This document shows, piece by piece, positions 25,064 through 35,189 of a stretch of 64,000 nucleotides of DNA. Under the pieces are notes generated by a model. That model did not search any database. It saw nothing but the letters and a program-made list of their open reading frames with translations, and was not told the DNA's origin. Numbering within the stretch: the first letter of the stretch is position 1; the number at the start of each line of letters is the position of its first letter. The stretch covers positions 2,026,996 to 2,090,995 of the forward strand of contig NC_049979.1 of the NCBI RefSeq assembly GCF_000003815.2. Direction: 5' to 3'. The stretch is from Branchiostoma floridae. Its lineage: Eukaryota > Chordata > Leptocardii > Amphioxiformes > Branchiostomatidae. The translations under genes were made by a program, and so were the position numbers.

Positions 25064-25267
25064 TTGAAAGGGAGGGCTGAACCGCCGTGTCATTTGTCTA
25101 GATTCCGCTAGGAGGCGTGGTGGGCCCCAAATTCTAACAGCCAGTGCATGTATCATAAAGATAATGTTTGTTACGACTTGTGTTACCAATAACAATATCA
25201 ATGACGTCAAAATGACGTCATATAAAGACTGACGCATATCGAAGATACCTTTGTGTTACCTTGTCCG
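25064..25267. other. Flank with no recognised feature
   Basis: Single-copy-looking DNA between the satellite domain and the next transposon. It includes two TGACGTCA-like CRE motifs (25202-25220: AATGACGTCAAAATGACGTC). No gene could be assigned. Confidence 0.5.
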
Positions 25268-26790
25268 TACTCTCCATGCAGAGGTTAGGCTCCGTCTGTT
25301 TTTTTAACGTTTTTTAGTCGTTTTTATCGGGCTTTCTATTTTTACCTTTACCTTTGCCAGAATGGCTAAGGTTATGTTTTGGGCTTGTGAGTCTGTGTGT
25401 CTGTCTGTCTGTCTGTCTGTGTGTTAACAGCATAACTCAAGAAGTCTTGGATGGATCCCGAGAATATTTGGTAGGTGGGTAGGGGTCGGGAAAACGAAGG
25501 TCAAGTTCGATAATGGGCCCCCTAGCGGCTTGCTAAGGTACTGCAGCAGAACCTCAATTTTTGATATCTCCTGTTCTGGACATGCTGTGATCATGATTTT
25601 TGAGTGGTAGATAGCCCTCGAGGCAGAGAGTAAGTGCTGTGAGTTTGGGCCCCCTAGCGGCTTTTTTGGAACTGAAGGCACCGGTTTCCTTTCAAACTTT
25701 GGACGAGAATAACTCTACAACGTGTTGACGGATCGTCATGATTTTTGGTATGTAGATAGAATGAGTGATGACGTACATAATGGTATACTAATTATTCAAA
25801 TCAACAGCTAATTTGCATAATTAATGAGGAAAATTTATAAATCCACTGCATTCCATGATAGGACTTTCAAACTTGTCACATATGTAGCTGGGAAGGAGAG
25901 AAATGTCGATAGATATCAATTATGCAAATGATGGCCTCATTTGCATAATTAATGAGAAAATATGAACATGTTGACGGATCATCATGTTTTTTGGTATGTA
26001 GGTAGCGTAAGTAAAGACCTGCATAATAAGATACAAATTATGCAAATCAACAGCTAATTTGCATAATTAATGAGGATATTTTATAAATTCACTACATTCC
26101 ATGATAGGAATTTACAACTTGTCACATATGTAGCTGAGAAAGAGAGAAATGTCAATACATTTTTATCATGCACATGATGATCTCATTTGCATAATAAATG
26201 AGAAAATATGAACGTGTTGACGGATCGTCATGATTTTTGGCATGTAGATAGCCTAAGTGAAGACTTATATAATGTGATACTTATTATGCAAATTAACAGC
26301 TAATTTGCATAATTGATGAGGAAAAGTTCATAAATCCACTGTATTCCATTATAGTACTTTCATCAAAGTTTTCACATATGTAACTGAGAAAGAGGGAAGA
26401 GAGTAAGAGGTGTATTTAAAGACTTTGAAAGAGAATAAGTCAAGAATGGATTAAAGGATCATCATGATTTTGGTATGCAATTCGATATCAATTAATTGTA
26501 ACTTGGGATCTAATTTGCATGATCAATGCTGAAATTTTATAAACCAACTCCAAGCATATCATTATAAAGAAAATGAAAGGAGTAACGCATTTGTCTACAG
26601 ACATCATTCTACATAACAAACCTGGTTTATTTGGCAAAGGTATGTGTTCGTGGAACTCTAGTTTTTTATATCTTGCTGGTCAAAACCGAACTGGCGTACT
26701 TCAAGACAAATGACAAAATAGAAAGCCCGATAAAAACGACTAAAAAAATGTTTAAAAAACAGCCGGAGCCTAACCTCTGCTTGGAGAGTA
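25268..26790. mobile_element. 1.5-kb inverted-repeat element with 9-bp target duplication
   Basis: Ends are TACTCTCCATGCAGAGG and, inverted, CCTCTGCTTGGAGAGTA, extended by GTCGTTTTTATCGGGCTTTC on the left and its complement on the right (arms about 70 bp). CCTTGTCCG flanks both sides (25259-25267 and 26791-26799). The interior has three tandem units of about 245 bp (25720-26400) rich in ATTTGCATAATTAATGA. No transposase frame is present, so it is non-autonomous. Confidence 0.9.
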
Positions 26791-26799
26791 CCTTGTCCG

Positions 26800-27573
26800 C
26801 GTGCAAGAGGTCATGGGAGGTTCATTATGATAGATTTATTCGCCGGCGATCGTACGAGCCTCGCTTGAACGGGATAGGGACAGTTTTGGGGCGAAAAATT
26901 CGCAAGACCCTATGAAGATTTTAAAATTGGCCGACCTTCCAGCGATCGCGAAGCACGTCCGGAGATCGTATCTACTAATAATGTGACAGGGGTATTGCAA
27001 ACAATTGATATCGGCATCTTTGGCACCAAAAACCCGTGTTTAAGATTCAAGTCGGTCTTTCTTTATACCTGTGTACATCTCCAGAAATGTTAGCGTCATT
27101 CCACATGACCATACTTTACGTAATTGACTCCCTGAATTTAGGGTAATGCGTAACGTTAAGCCGGCTTTTAAAATTCATTCGAACGCCAGCCGAATTTGTA
27201 GGTCGTTGTATTTTTCGCTGAAAATTTGCCCCTTCACAACTTAAACGGGGATCAGGCGACGTCTATCCTACACTGATAAGTATATATCCCCCATGAGATG
27301 GTAGCATCTCTTGGACATGAAAGAGAGAATCCGCTAACCCGGTAAAAAGCTAACATTTGGATCAACTTTAACTTCTGAGTTTTGGGAAATATGTAGGGCA
27401 TGAGCATCGGGTATCCTAAAAACAATAATATTAACAGAATCTTGAGATATATCAATCCAAAATCTCGTAAAAAGTTTTGAAAATCGTCGCCGAGGCCTCG
27501 CTGGACTTAAGCGCAGCTTCCCTGAACCCGCGAACGTCGGCCGAGCTGCTGAAATCGTCCGAAGCCCACGTAA
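26800..27573. other. Intergenic DNA, no gene recognised
   Basis: Scattered short open frames only. Nothing in composition, splice signals or terminal repeats supports a gene or a bounded element. Confidence 0.5.
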
Positions 27574-27759
27574 TACCCCCCTCACATTAGTCAAAAATCG
27601 ATCGGACGTCTGCGAGCTCTAAATTACGAGGAGGCATGAACCTGACGGGAAAGGGGGAGACTCTGCCATTTCTTCGTCGGCAGTTGGGTCATGCCTCCTC
27701 GTAATTGATAGCTCGCAGACTCGTCGTCCGATCGATTTTCGACTAATGTGAGGGGGGTA
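27574..27759. mobile_element. Foldback MITE with near-complete arms
   Basis: The left half (TACCCCCCTCACATTAGTC ... ACGAGGAGGCATGA) is repeated inverted in the right half with a handful of changes, leaving about 45 bp between arms. TAA flanks both ends. A 3-bp TAA duplication would fit a PIF/Harbinger-type origin, but the family is inference. Confidence 0.8.
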
Positions 27760-27861
27760 TAATCGCCAGGATATCGGTTGTATTTCGGTCGAAAATGCCC
27801 ATTTAGAGCTCGCCAACAAGTCGGCAGAACTAAATTCTTTATTTGTGAAGGGGGCTTCAGG

Positions 27862-28203
27862 CTCTACCAGCAGGCTCTTCAGGCTCTTCAGGCTCTCCAG
27901 GTCGCTGGAAAAATACTGTAATAGAAATTGGCCTCATATACAGAAAACACACCAGAGGAGTTCGATGGCCGAGAAGTATAGTTTGCGACCTAAGAAGCCT
28001 GTCGGTAGTTGCCATTGTCTTTGAAGTTCACTAATTGTAATCTAATAGGTGCCAAGTGCTGAAGTAATCTTTTTATGGCTTTGTCAGTTGGTGACCTAAG
28101 GTCGCAAACAGTACTCCTCGGCCAACCCCCCTGTTGTGTTTTCTGTCTGTTTAGTCAATTTTTACTATTTTTCTAGCGACCTGGGGAGCCTGGTAGAGGC
28201 TAC
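27862..28203. mobile_element. MITE with CTCTACCAG ends
   Basis: Left end CTCTACCAG...CCAGGTCGCTGG and right end CCTGGGGAGCCTGGTAGAGG are inverted copies, continuing inward through CAGAAAACACA and GGCCGAG to GTTTGCGACC. CTTCAGG flanks both sides (27855-27861, 28204-28210). Related elements lie at 34295-34409 and 56072-56249. Confidence 0.75.
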
Positions 28204-28369
28204 CTTCAGGCGGTCCTACTGAATGTAGCGATAATCGTTGTCGGGACCCCATGCAGACACTAACTTGATGTTGTGCGCCCTTTTTCTTAATTTTGGAATC
28301 AGCGTATATTTCTGTGTACATATCAGTGTATATTTGATATGTACATGTAACTAGGTGCATTTTAGTCTG

Positions 28370-29610
28370 TGAAGAAAGTTGCTAGCATTACCGCAACTTT
28401 TTTGATTTTCAATACAAAGTGCTGTATTGAAGATCCCAGTGAGTTGTGCATTACGTACGAAAATAACCTCATCTTTACATCTTACCCTATCCAGACCGGG
28501 TCGGGTTGGGCTAAAAGTGCCTGCGCAAACTTTGACGTCGTGTAACTGGCGAACTATGTGTGCTAGGACTACGAAACTTGGTGACTTTTCGTAAAATATT
28601 GTTGGCAACAATCCTGCGAAAAACATTATAGTTTGAAATTTTTCGTGTTGCCATTGCAACGGTTTTCTTACACCAATAAGATAAGCTTTACAGTCATGAT
28701 TTTGTCCATTGATTATTACGATACCGAAATTACAGAAAATACAAAACTTTACTAGTACATCATCCCCTCCAAATTTGGTAATCGTAACCCAAGCAGTTTT
28801 GAAATTACGAAGGGGGAGGGTCAAAAGAGCCCCCCCCCCCCCCCCCCCTGGTCCCATGAATCCCAAAAAAGCCCGGTCTGGATTGGGTTAAAATCATTTT
28901 TACATCAGATTCTTCCCCCGTGCTGCAATCAAGTAGAGTGGCCCGATTATTGATATACGACGTATAGTCAACAGTTGTAAAACAAACCCTAAAAGGCGCT
29001 GAGGTCAACTAGCTATAATGACAATTTTTCCCTTCTATGCCTCCTTTTCACTTTTTTTCTTTCTTTCTGTAAAGTAATTATGAAACAAAAATTAATAAGT
29101 TATCAATGTTAGGTGTGACATGTCGTTCAGTGTAATATAACCAGCTGCTGCCGCGCCGCGTGCCTGTGAAGCTGGTGTGTTACGCCGAAGGGCGGTTATA
29201 CCGGATATATATAGATACAAAAACAGATACAGAATGTTTACCCGTATTGTCGGCTGAAACTCCCATCACCGTGAGCAAATTTTCAGACAAATTTAACACC
29301 CCAGTAGTCTTATGGCCCCACGCCTTACATTTCTGGGATGAAGTTTGAAATATTTATGAGGCAAATTAATAATGCGTCTGTGGGTAACTATGGGTTTTGT
29401 CTGTTTGTTTTCCAACTGTTGACCATGACCAACAGACGGGCCACTTTATTTGATTGCAGGGGGGGGGGGGGATCTGATGTGAAAATGATTTCAAAATGTA
29501 AGGATAAAGTTATGTTCGTACGCAATACACAACGCGCAAGGATTGATATTACAACACTTTACTTTGTATTGAAAATGATAGAGTTGCGGCAATGTTAGCG
29601 ACTCTGCTTC
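28370..29610. mobile_element. Inverted-repeat element with homopolymer runs
   Basis: GCATTACCGCAAC...CAATACAAAGTG...ACGTACGAAAATAAC on the left is mirrored at 29500-29605, and TTTACATCAGATTC...GCAATCAAGTAGAGTGGCCC is mirrored near 29430-29485. A run of about 20 C (28831-28850) and a run of 12 or more G (29460-29471) sit inside it. Boundaries are approximate. Confidence 0.6.
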
Positions 29611-29682
29611 CAACTATTCTGGAAATGTTCGGTACCTTTTCAAGTTGAAATGGTTTCGCTCTCTGAACCACGTCATATCATA

Positions 29683-29889
29683 CCGTAAATACAGAAATGT
29701 TCGCGGTGGTTTAATGTTCTCGTTTTCGCGGTGGCCGCTTCACCGCGAACTTAAAACCACCGCGAACATTTGTCCGTGGCAGTTAGAGACTACAGTGCAT
29801 GGTGCTACCGCGAACTTAAAACCATCGCGAAAAGTCCTTTTCCCCGCTACCGTAAAATTGAATCCCTGCGAACTTACATGCATTTACAG
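29683..29889. mobile_element. TA-flanked MITE (CTGTAAATGCA family), copy 1
   Basis: Ends CCGTAAATACAGAAATG and CATGCATTTACAG are inverted and lie directly between TA dinucleotides, as for Tc1/mariner-type insertions. The interior repeats GTTCGCGGTGG in both directions. Further copies are at 49252-49447 and 52570-52743. Confidence 0.75.
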
Positions 29890-30079
29890 TATCGTATCAT
29901 ATCATATCAATCGTGTAGCGAGAGAGCAGTCTTATAGTCGGTGATGTCTGTTTTTCCGAGCTGTTCCGGAAAAATAGCTATTCCGGAGACGTGTAAACCG
30001 TCGGTTTTGCCAACGTGTGCAGTCGGACTAAAACTGGTCATTTTTATTTAGTTTCTAAATTCCATTTGGTACTTCTTTT

Positions 30080-30450
30080 TCCTTGTAAGCCGGCAGTACA
30101 ACCAAACCCAACAAGTGCGCAGTCGGACAGAAGCCGATATTTCCTTCTTTTTTTTTTAATTTCAAATTCCCAGTGTTTTTTTTTTTTAAGTGGCAGCCGT
30201 CGATACCACCTAACCCACCCAGTGCATAGTAGGACAGAAGCGGACCTTTATTTTATTCCTCAATTTCGGTTGATACCTTTTTCTGTACCTTCGGTACCTC
30301 TGAACTCAACAAGTCCGCAGTTGGACAGATTTTTTTTATTCCTAAATTTAAACTTTTTTGTGGAGGCCGTCGGTACCACCGAATTTCGGTTGATAATTTT
30401 TTTCTGTGTGAGCCGTCGATACCGCCGAACTCAACAAGTGCGCAGGCTGC
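30080..30450 (+). repeat. Imperfect tandem repeats, 85-100 bp
   Basis: Four decayed copies contain GCCGTCG-TACCACC-AACTCAACAAGTGCGCAGTCGGACAGAAGC-type segments near 30090, 30195, 30280 and 30365, each followed by a T-rich stretch. The 184-codon frame across them is a by-product. Confidence 0.6.
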
Positions 30451-30535
30451 AGACAGACGGCCCCTCCCAGGGGAGGGGTACACTTTCATTATTTGCACTT
30501 CATGGACTAATTCCGGAGGAAAGAAGCCTAGGAAA

Positions 30536-30608
30536 ATGTCTGTTTTACACCTGTTCTGTGCCGTTGTAATCACCTGTTACTGTCTATTCACTGCCGTCCG
30601 CGGACAAG
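30536..30608 (+). CDS. Orphan first exon encoding a signal peptide
   Basis: The sequence AGGAAAATG opens a frame of 24 codons plus one base ending at CAAG|GTAAGA, a near-consensus splice donor. The peptide MSVLHLFCAVVITCYCLF followed by TAVRGQ is a textbook secretory signal: hydrophobic core and small residues before the likely cleavage site. The next exon was not found; downstream DNA to 40 kb is mostly transposons, so the gene may have a long intron or be disrupted. The product is unknown. Confidence 0.5.
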
Positions 30609-30769
30609 GTAAGATAATCCTAGACAATACCCGGGTTACTCTTTTCTATGGAACTCTATTCACAGTTAGACAACTTACTTTAGACAACAGGCATATATAT
30701 ACGTACATTGTTAAGAAAAAGGCTGGAAGATGTATATATCCAGACATTTTTTCATAGACTGTCTACAGA

Positions 30770-31375
30770 TAATGGTAAGTTAAGATTTTTCAAGAAACTA
30801 AAGAAGGGATACTCAATGGAAAATTATCTAACGTTACTAGATAAATTTGAGGTAAGATCGGCAATGTGTTAACTTGCAGTTAGCGCCCACGCCCTTGAAA
30901 TTGAGAATTAAAGGGCGGTACAAAAATCTACATGTGGGCGAAAGATCCTGTAACTATTGTATCGCAAAACCGGTGGAAGACGGAGTACATTTTATTTCTA
31001 ACTGCCTCTCTAACGACCAGGGAAGAAAAGAGCGTGCAAAACCAAAAAAAAAATTCCAAACGTTTACTGGATAAAACAAAACTATAACCCGGTTAACGTC
31101 ACATAATCCACTCATTATAGAAAAAGTGGGACACTTCGTCTTCCACTGCTTCCAGAAAAGAAGTCAAACCCCAAATGCTTAGATCGTACTTCTCAGCAGT
31201 CCATATTATTGTTACAATAGTCACTTGTTTCCACTTGTCACCATTGTTATTTATACCTTTTAATTTTTTTCTTTCTTTTTTCATGTATGTTTACTATATA
31301 TTCTGTATGTCCCATGCTGCAATTAGCCCTCGAGCAAGAACTTACAAATAAACTTTGAAGATAAAAAGAGACAAA
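30770..31375 (+). pseudogene. LINE 3' fragment
   Basis: The frame at 30874-31074 contains LKLRIKGRYKNLHVGERSC, NYCIAKPVEDGVHFISNCL, the C-terminal Cys/His motif of LINE reverse transcriptases, and the piece continues in another frame with VGHFVFHCFQKR. The end reads CAAATAAACTTTGAAGATAAAAAG near 31345-31370, probably the 3' terminus. Frameshifts make it inactive. Confidence 0.6.
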
Positions 31376-31671
31376 CATGCATATGCATCTCATTATGCAT
31401 CTAAAACCACGTTACAAAATATCTTGCCAAAGAACCTTGAGTACCATTATGTCTTCTGTGCATATCCGATAGATGCACAATTCATTATGGTGCGCAGTAC
31501 ACTCGTTCTCATTAAAATGTAAAAAAATGGCAATTTTTTCTTCGAAAAATAAATCGACTTATTTTTCAGTGAAACCTACTTGTTTGTTTAGAAAAAAATC
31601 CTCTTTTAACCATAGCCAAAAAATAGAAACTTATTATTTTCTTACCCATTAGTTATGTATTTTACAGGGCA

Positions 31672-31760
31672 GGTAACAAACGTTACTGGTAACGTTTGTT
31701 ACAGGTAACAAACGTTACCAGTACGTTACCAGTACTACCAGTACTAGTAACGTTTGTTAC
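31672..31760. repeat. Cluster of GTAACAAACGTTAC palindromic blocks
   Basis: GTAACAAACGTTAC and its complement GTAACGTTTGTTAC alternate four times in 90 bp, with CCAGTAC repeats between; one more copy lies at 31913-31927. The block can fold on itself in several registers. No flanking duplication was seen. Confidence 0.7.
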
Positions 31761-32049
31761 AACTGTGACAGTAAACTTTACCCTTTTTTCTTCAAAATGT
31801 TTAATATTATTTGCTACATCATTTAGATATAAGTGGACGTCCCATGTGGCATTTAAAAGTGGGCAGCATTTTACACCAGGGCAGATAAAAGCTTAGACAG
31901 CATTGAACAATGGTAACGTTTGTTACAGTTATTTCTGTACAACATTTTGTCAAGCAAGTTGGGATACAAATGACAGTCAACAACCCTTTCTTGTTTTTTT
32001 AGAAAGCCAGAAAAACTTTACAGGGTCACAAAAACGGTCATTTCTAGTC

Positions 32050-33260
32050 TTATACGTAACGTGGATAATATAACCGTGGCAACCATCTGAGATATTCTTC
32101 CACACCAAAGTGCTTTTTGATTTTTGAAGTTTTGAACCTAAATGTTCTTTTCAAGGAGTTTGTCTTAGGTTTGTCTAACTTGAAATTACTACCTGAAGCA
32201 AAGCGAGTACTGTAAAGTGTGCTGTTTCTTAGCAAAAGACAGTTTATTGACATGTTCAGAAAAGGCTGGTTCGTTCTTACCCAGTTGCAGATATTGTTCA
32301 CTTCTGCTTTTAGATTACTTGAGATCGTATCGATTGCAGGGTCACAGGTGTAGTCTGAAGTGTCGTCAGCATACATATCTGCTGGAGCCTGACTAATAGC
32401 AAGTGACAAATCGTTCGTGTAGACAGTAAACAGGAGGGGCCCTAAAAAGCTCCCCTGGGAACACCGCAAGATAATTCCACGAAAGAATAGTCTGTACCGT
32501 TAATATGGACATATTGCTCCCTGCTTGTCAGATAGCTTGCAATCCATGTAGTTGTGGATTCACGAAAGTCCTAACAGCCTAGTTTCTGGAGTAGGTGGCT
32601 ATGATCGACTAGATCAAACGCTGCCGAGAAATCATGAAAAATGGCGTCTATTAGGCTTCCCTGATCTATGTTTATGTTGTGATGCCAGTCATCTACCATG
32701 TGCAGCAGTGCCGTACAAGTTGAATGTTTTTTCCTGTATGCATGCTGGTGGTTAGATATTTGTGAGTTCTGCTGGAAATAATCTGACACCTGTTTGCTGA
32801 CAATACGTTCCATTATCTTGCTAGTAGTAGGGAAAAGGCTGATAGGCTTTCTGTTTGCACCACAGAAGTGAGCTGTTGCTGACTTGGGAATGGGTGCTAC
32901 CTTTGCCTTCTTCCATTCCTTTGGGAATACTGAGGTAGCAAAAGACAAGTTAATGATATGTAGCAAAGAGGGATGGAAACTAGCTCTGCTGCGAGTCTCA
33001 TGAGTTTATTGTCCATGTTGTTCAGCCAAGCTGCTGTTCCCTTGTCTTGCCGCAAGATGTTTACTTTGTTCAGGAAATAGGTGTTGAAGTGTTCAGCAAT
33101 GATCCTTCACTTTTACAAGGTCGCCGTGTTCAACTACACCAGTCGACCGTTTACATGTAGATCCTTTGCCCGCCAGGATACATTTTCCACATCGCTTTAG
33201 GATCATATTTGCTCTCTGCTAGCTTTGTTTTGTAGTATGCTACCTTCTGACATCAAGTTT
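32050..33260 (-). pseudogene. LINE reverse transcriptase fragment (CR1/L2-like)
   Basis: Two minus-strand frames cover one polymerase domain. 32571-32966 has PKEWKKAKVAPIPKSA, the QHAYRKKHST motif and FHDFSAAFDLVDH. 32050-32469 continues with GSFLGPLLFTVYTNDL and the YADDT catalytic box. A frameshift or small deletion lies near 32470-32570, so the copy is dead. The motif spacing fits CR1/L2-type LINEs; the exact clade is inference. Only weak remnants continue to about 33260. Confidence 0.85.
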
Positions 33261-34285
33261 TGAAAAATCCTGTCCACTAATTTTACACACACAAACAAAA
33301 AACAGGAAAAAAGACCCAGATAGTTGCTGCAAACATGAAACCGAATGCAGTATCGTTCAGGTGTTCACAGTTTGTTTTCGCACAAGAGCTCGGCCATAAG
33401 GCCACAGCAAGAAAATTTTATGAATGACATCTTATGCAGAGTGCAAAAATAATGAGATAGCGCGAAAAAAAACAAGACGGGTAAAAAACAAGATGGCTAA
33501 ATTTTCAAAATAGACACCAAAGGCATCACAACTAACAAGGCATTCATTCCTGTATTAAAGAAGTGAAGTAGTGTAGTAAAAGTGATACTAGTGTCACAGT
33601 GGTACATTGGTATCGCTTGCCAAGCTGGCAACTGCATTCATGGCTTCCATATTGGTGGCATTTTTACAACAATTCAACAAGTTTCACTTCTGCAGCTATA
33701 GTCATGGCTACCTCCCTAGTGTCACTTCTACAACAAGTATGTTTGTTAGGCTACAACACAACATGTTTGCCTATTCTGATCTAATCATCCCCGAAGAAGA
33801 AAAAACTTGTAACTGTCTTTTCCACAGCTAGCTTTGATGCCTTGGTATTCAAAGAAACCAGTGTAGACTGGGGCTTTGTAGGACTGTAACGTTACAAGTT
33901 GTATCTGGGTCGAATTGTCTGAGACACACTTCTAGTTAGACCATAGCCACTATGCTTTATAATCTTTGTAAGCTGACTTCTGTACCTATACTGCATTGAG
34001 TATATGTGCAGCCATAATTGAATTCCTTATCTGTTTAAGACTGTTGTGTTATGTATATTTAAAAACCGTTTAAAGAGTAACTCCAATACTTGCTAAACCG
34101 TATTAGCCTGCCTGCCTTCACTGATGTGAACACCATGGTGGTTTTGACCAGACTGAGGGCTGGTAGTTTACGTTAGTCAAATGTATTGGGTGATTTTGTA
34201 GTAAGAACCTTAGTATTTAAGCCGTGGCCCACTGTTCATTGTACTTGTCGAACTTAAAGAGCTAGGTATGGGAGTTTTCCCGGTA
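33261..34285. other. Intergenic DNA, no gene recognised
   Basis: Short overlapping frames at 33599-33831 have no splice context or family signature. Confidence 0.5.
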
Positions 34286-34294
34286 CAATGAACC

Positions 34295-34409
34295 TAGTCT
34301 CTACCAGCGGTCGCGTACTGTTCCCTAGCCGGCTACACTCCTCTGGCCGGCCTACTCTATTTGTTCTATTTCTACTGTTTTCCAGCGACCCGGAGTCTGG
34401 TAGAGACTA
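34295..34409. mobile_element. 115-bp MITE with 9-bp target duplication
   Basis: Ends TAGTCTCTACCAG and CTGGTAGAGACTA are perfect inverted repeats. CAATGAACC is duplicated at 34286-34294 and 34410-34418. The interior is mirrored around CTACACTCC. It belongs with the elements at 27862 and 56072. Confidence 0.9.
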
Positions 34410-34839
34410 CAATGAACCTGTAAATACTATACTAGCATAAGTTTTCTCTGTCACAACCAGTGGAAGAATAGCTATTCAGTGATCTAAACCGTATTGATAT
34501 CACTTTCACTTTCCTGCGTTTACGAATTAAACTGATTTAAATCTTCTAATCAGCCCAGAGTTACGTCATGTATTTCACACTTATGACAGATGAATAGAAA
34601 AACTATACAAAGAAAAAATAATAATCTTAGAAAATGTCCAAGGTTCGTTCCCAATTCTTTATCAGCCGTTGATGTTGCATGTTACAGAAAACCTACAGAA
34701 AAAAAAAAAAACGTAATGCTAGATTGGAGGAGAAGGGAAAATGGAACGGAATACTTGAGGCATGGAAGGGTCGAAAGTTGACACCTTGAAGGTTAAAATT
34801 TAGTAAATCAGTAATTTAGTAATTTAGCAAAATGTAGTA

Positions 34840-35158
34840 AAAAGGGTTGCCGTCCCTCGGATAGTACGTAAAATGGAGGTCCCGTGTCTGGGGAGAGCCA
34901 TACCCCAGGCACGTTAAAGAACCCACCACACGTTCGATGGTGCGGTGTGAGTGGTTCAAAACCTACAGTCCCTTGGCCGCACCTGGGGCAATTACTGTCG
35001 TATTGAGGTCACCTGAGTGGCGCCGAATGGTAGCTCGCTCCAGACCCTTGCGGTTTAGCCCCGCCTATTGTAAGCTCCTCGCAATTCAGCCCCTGGCGAC
35101 CGAGAGAGTAGTCGGCCCACCAAATAACAATAACAATAAATAACATACAACAAATAAA
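34840..35158 (+). mobile_element. SINE-like retroposon, copy 1
   Basis: It contains CACGTTAAAGAACCCACC, GTATTGAGGTCACCTGAG, GCTCCTCGCAATTCAG and ends in an AATAAC-rich tail near 35125-35158. A minus-strand copy of its 3' half lies at 48775-48925. Retroposition is inferred from the A-rich tail; no target duplication was identified. Confidence 0.6.
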
Positions 35159-35189
35159 ATGGCGCGAACTGTTATCCTGAAATAAGGCG

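Noticed and set aside
26631-26915. 94-codon plus frame
   Set aside because: Crosses the right end of a MITE and its target duplication; not a conserved product.
30015-30569. 184-codon plus frame
   Set aside because: Passes through decayed tandem repeats with long T runs, and overlaps the better supported signal-peptide exon in another frame.
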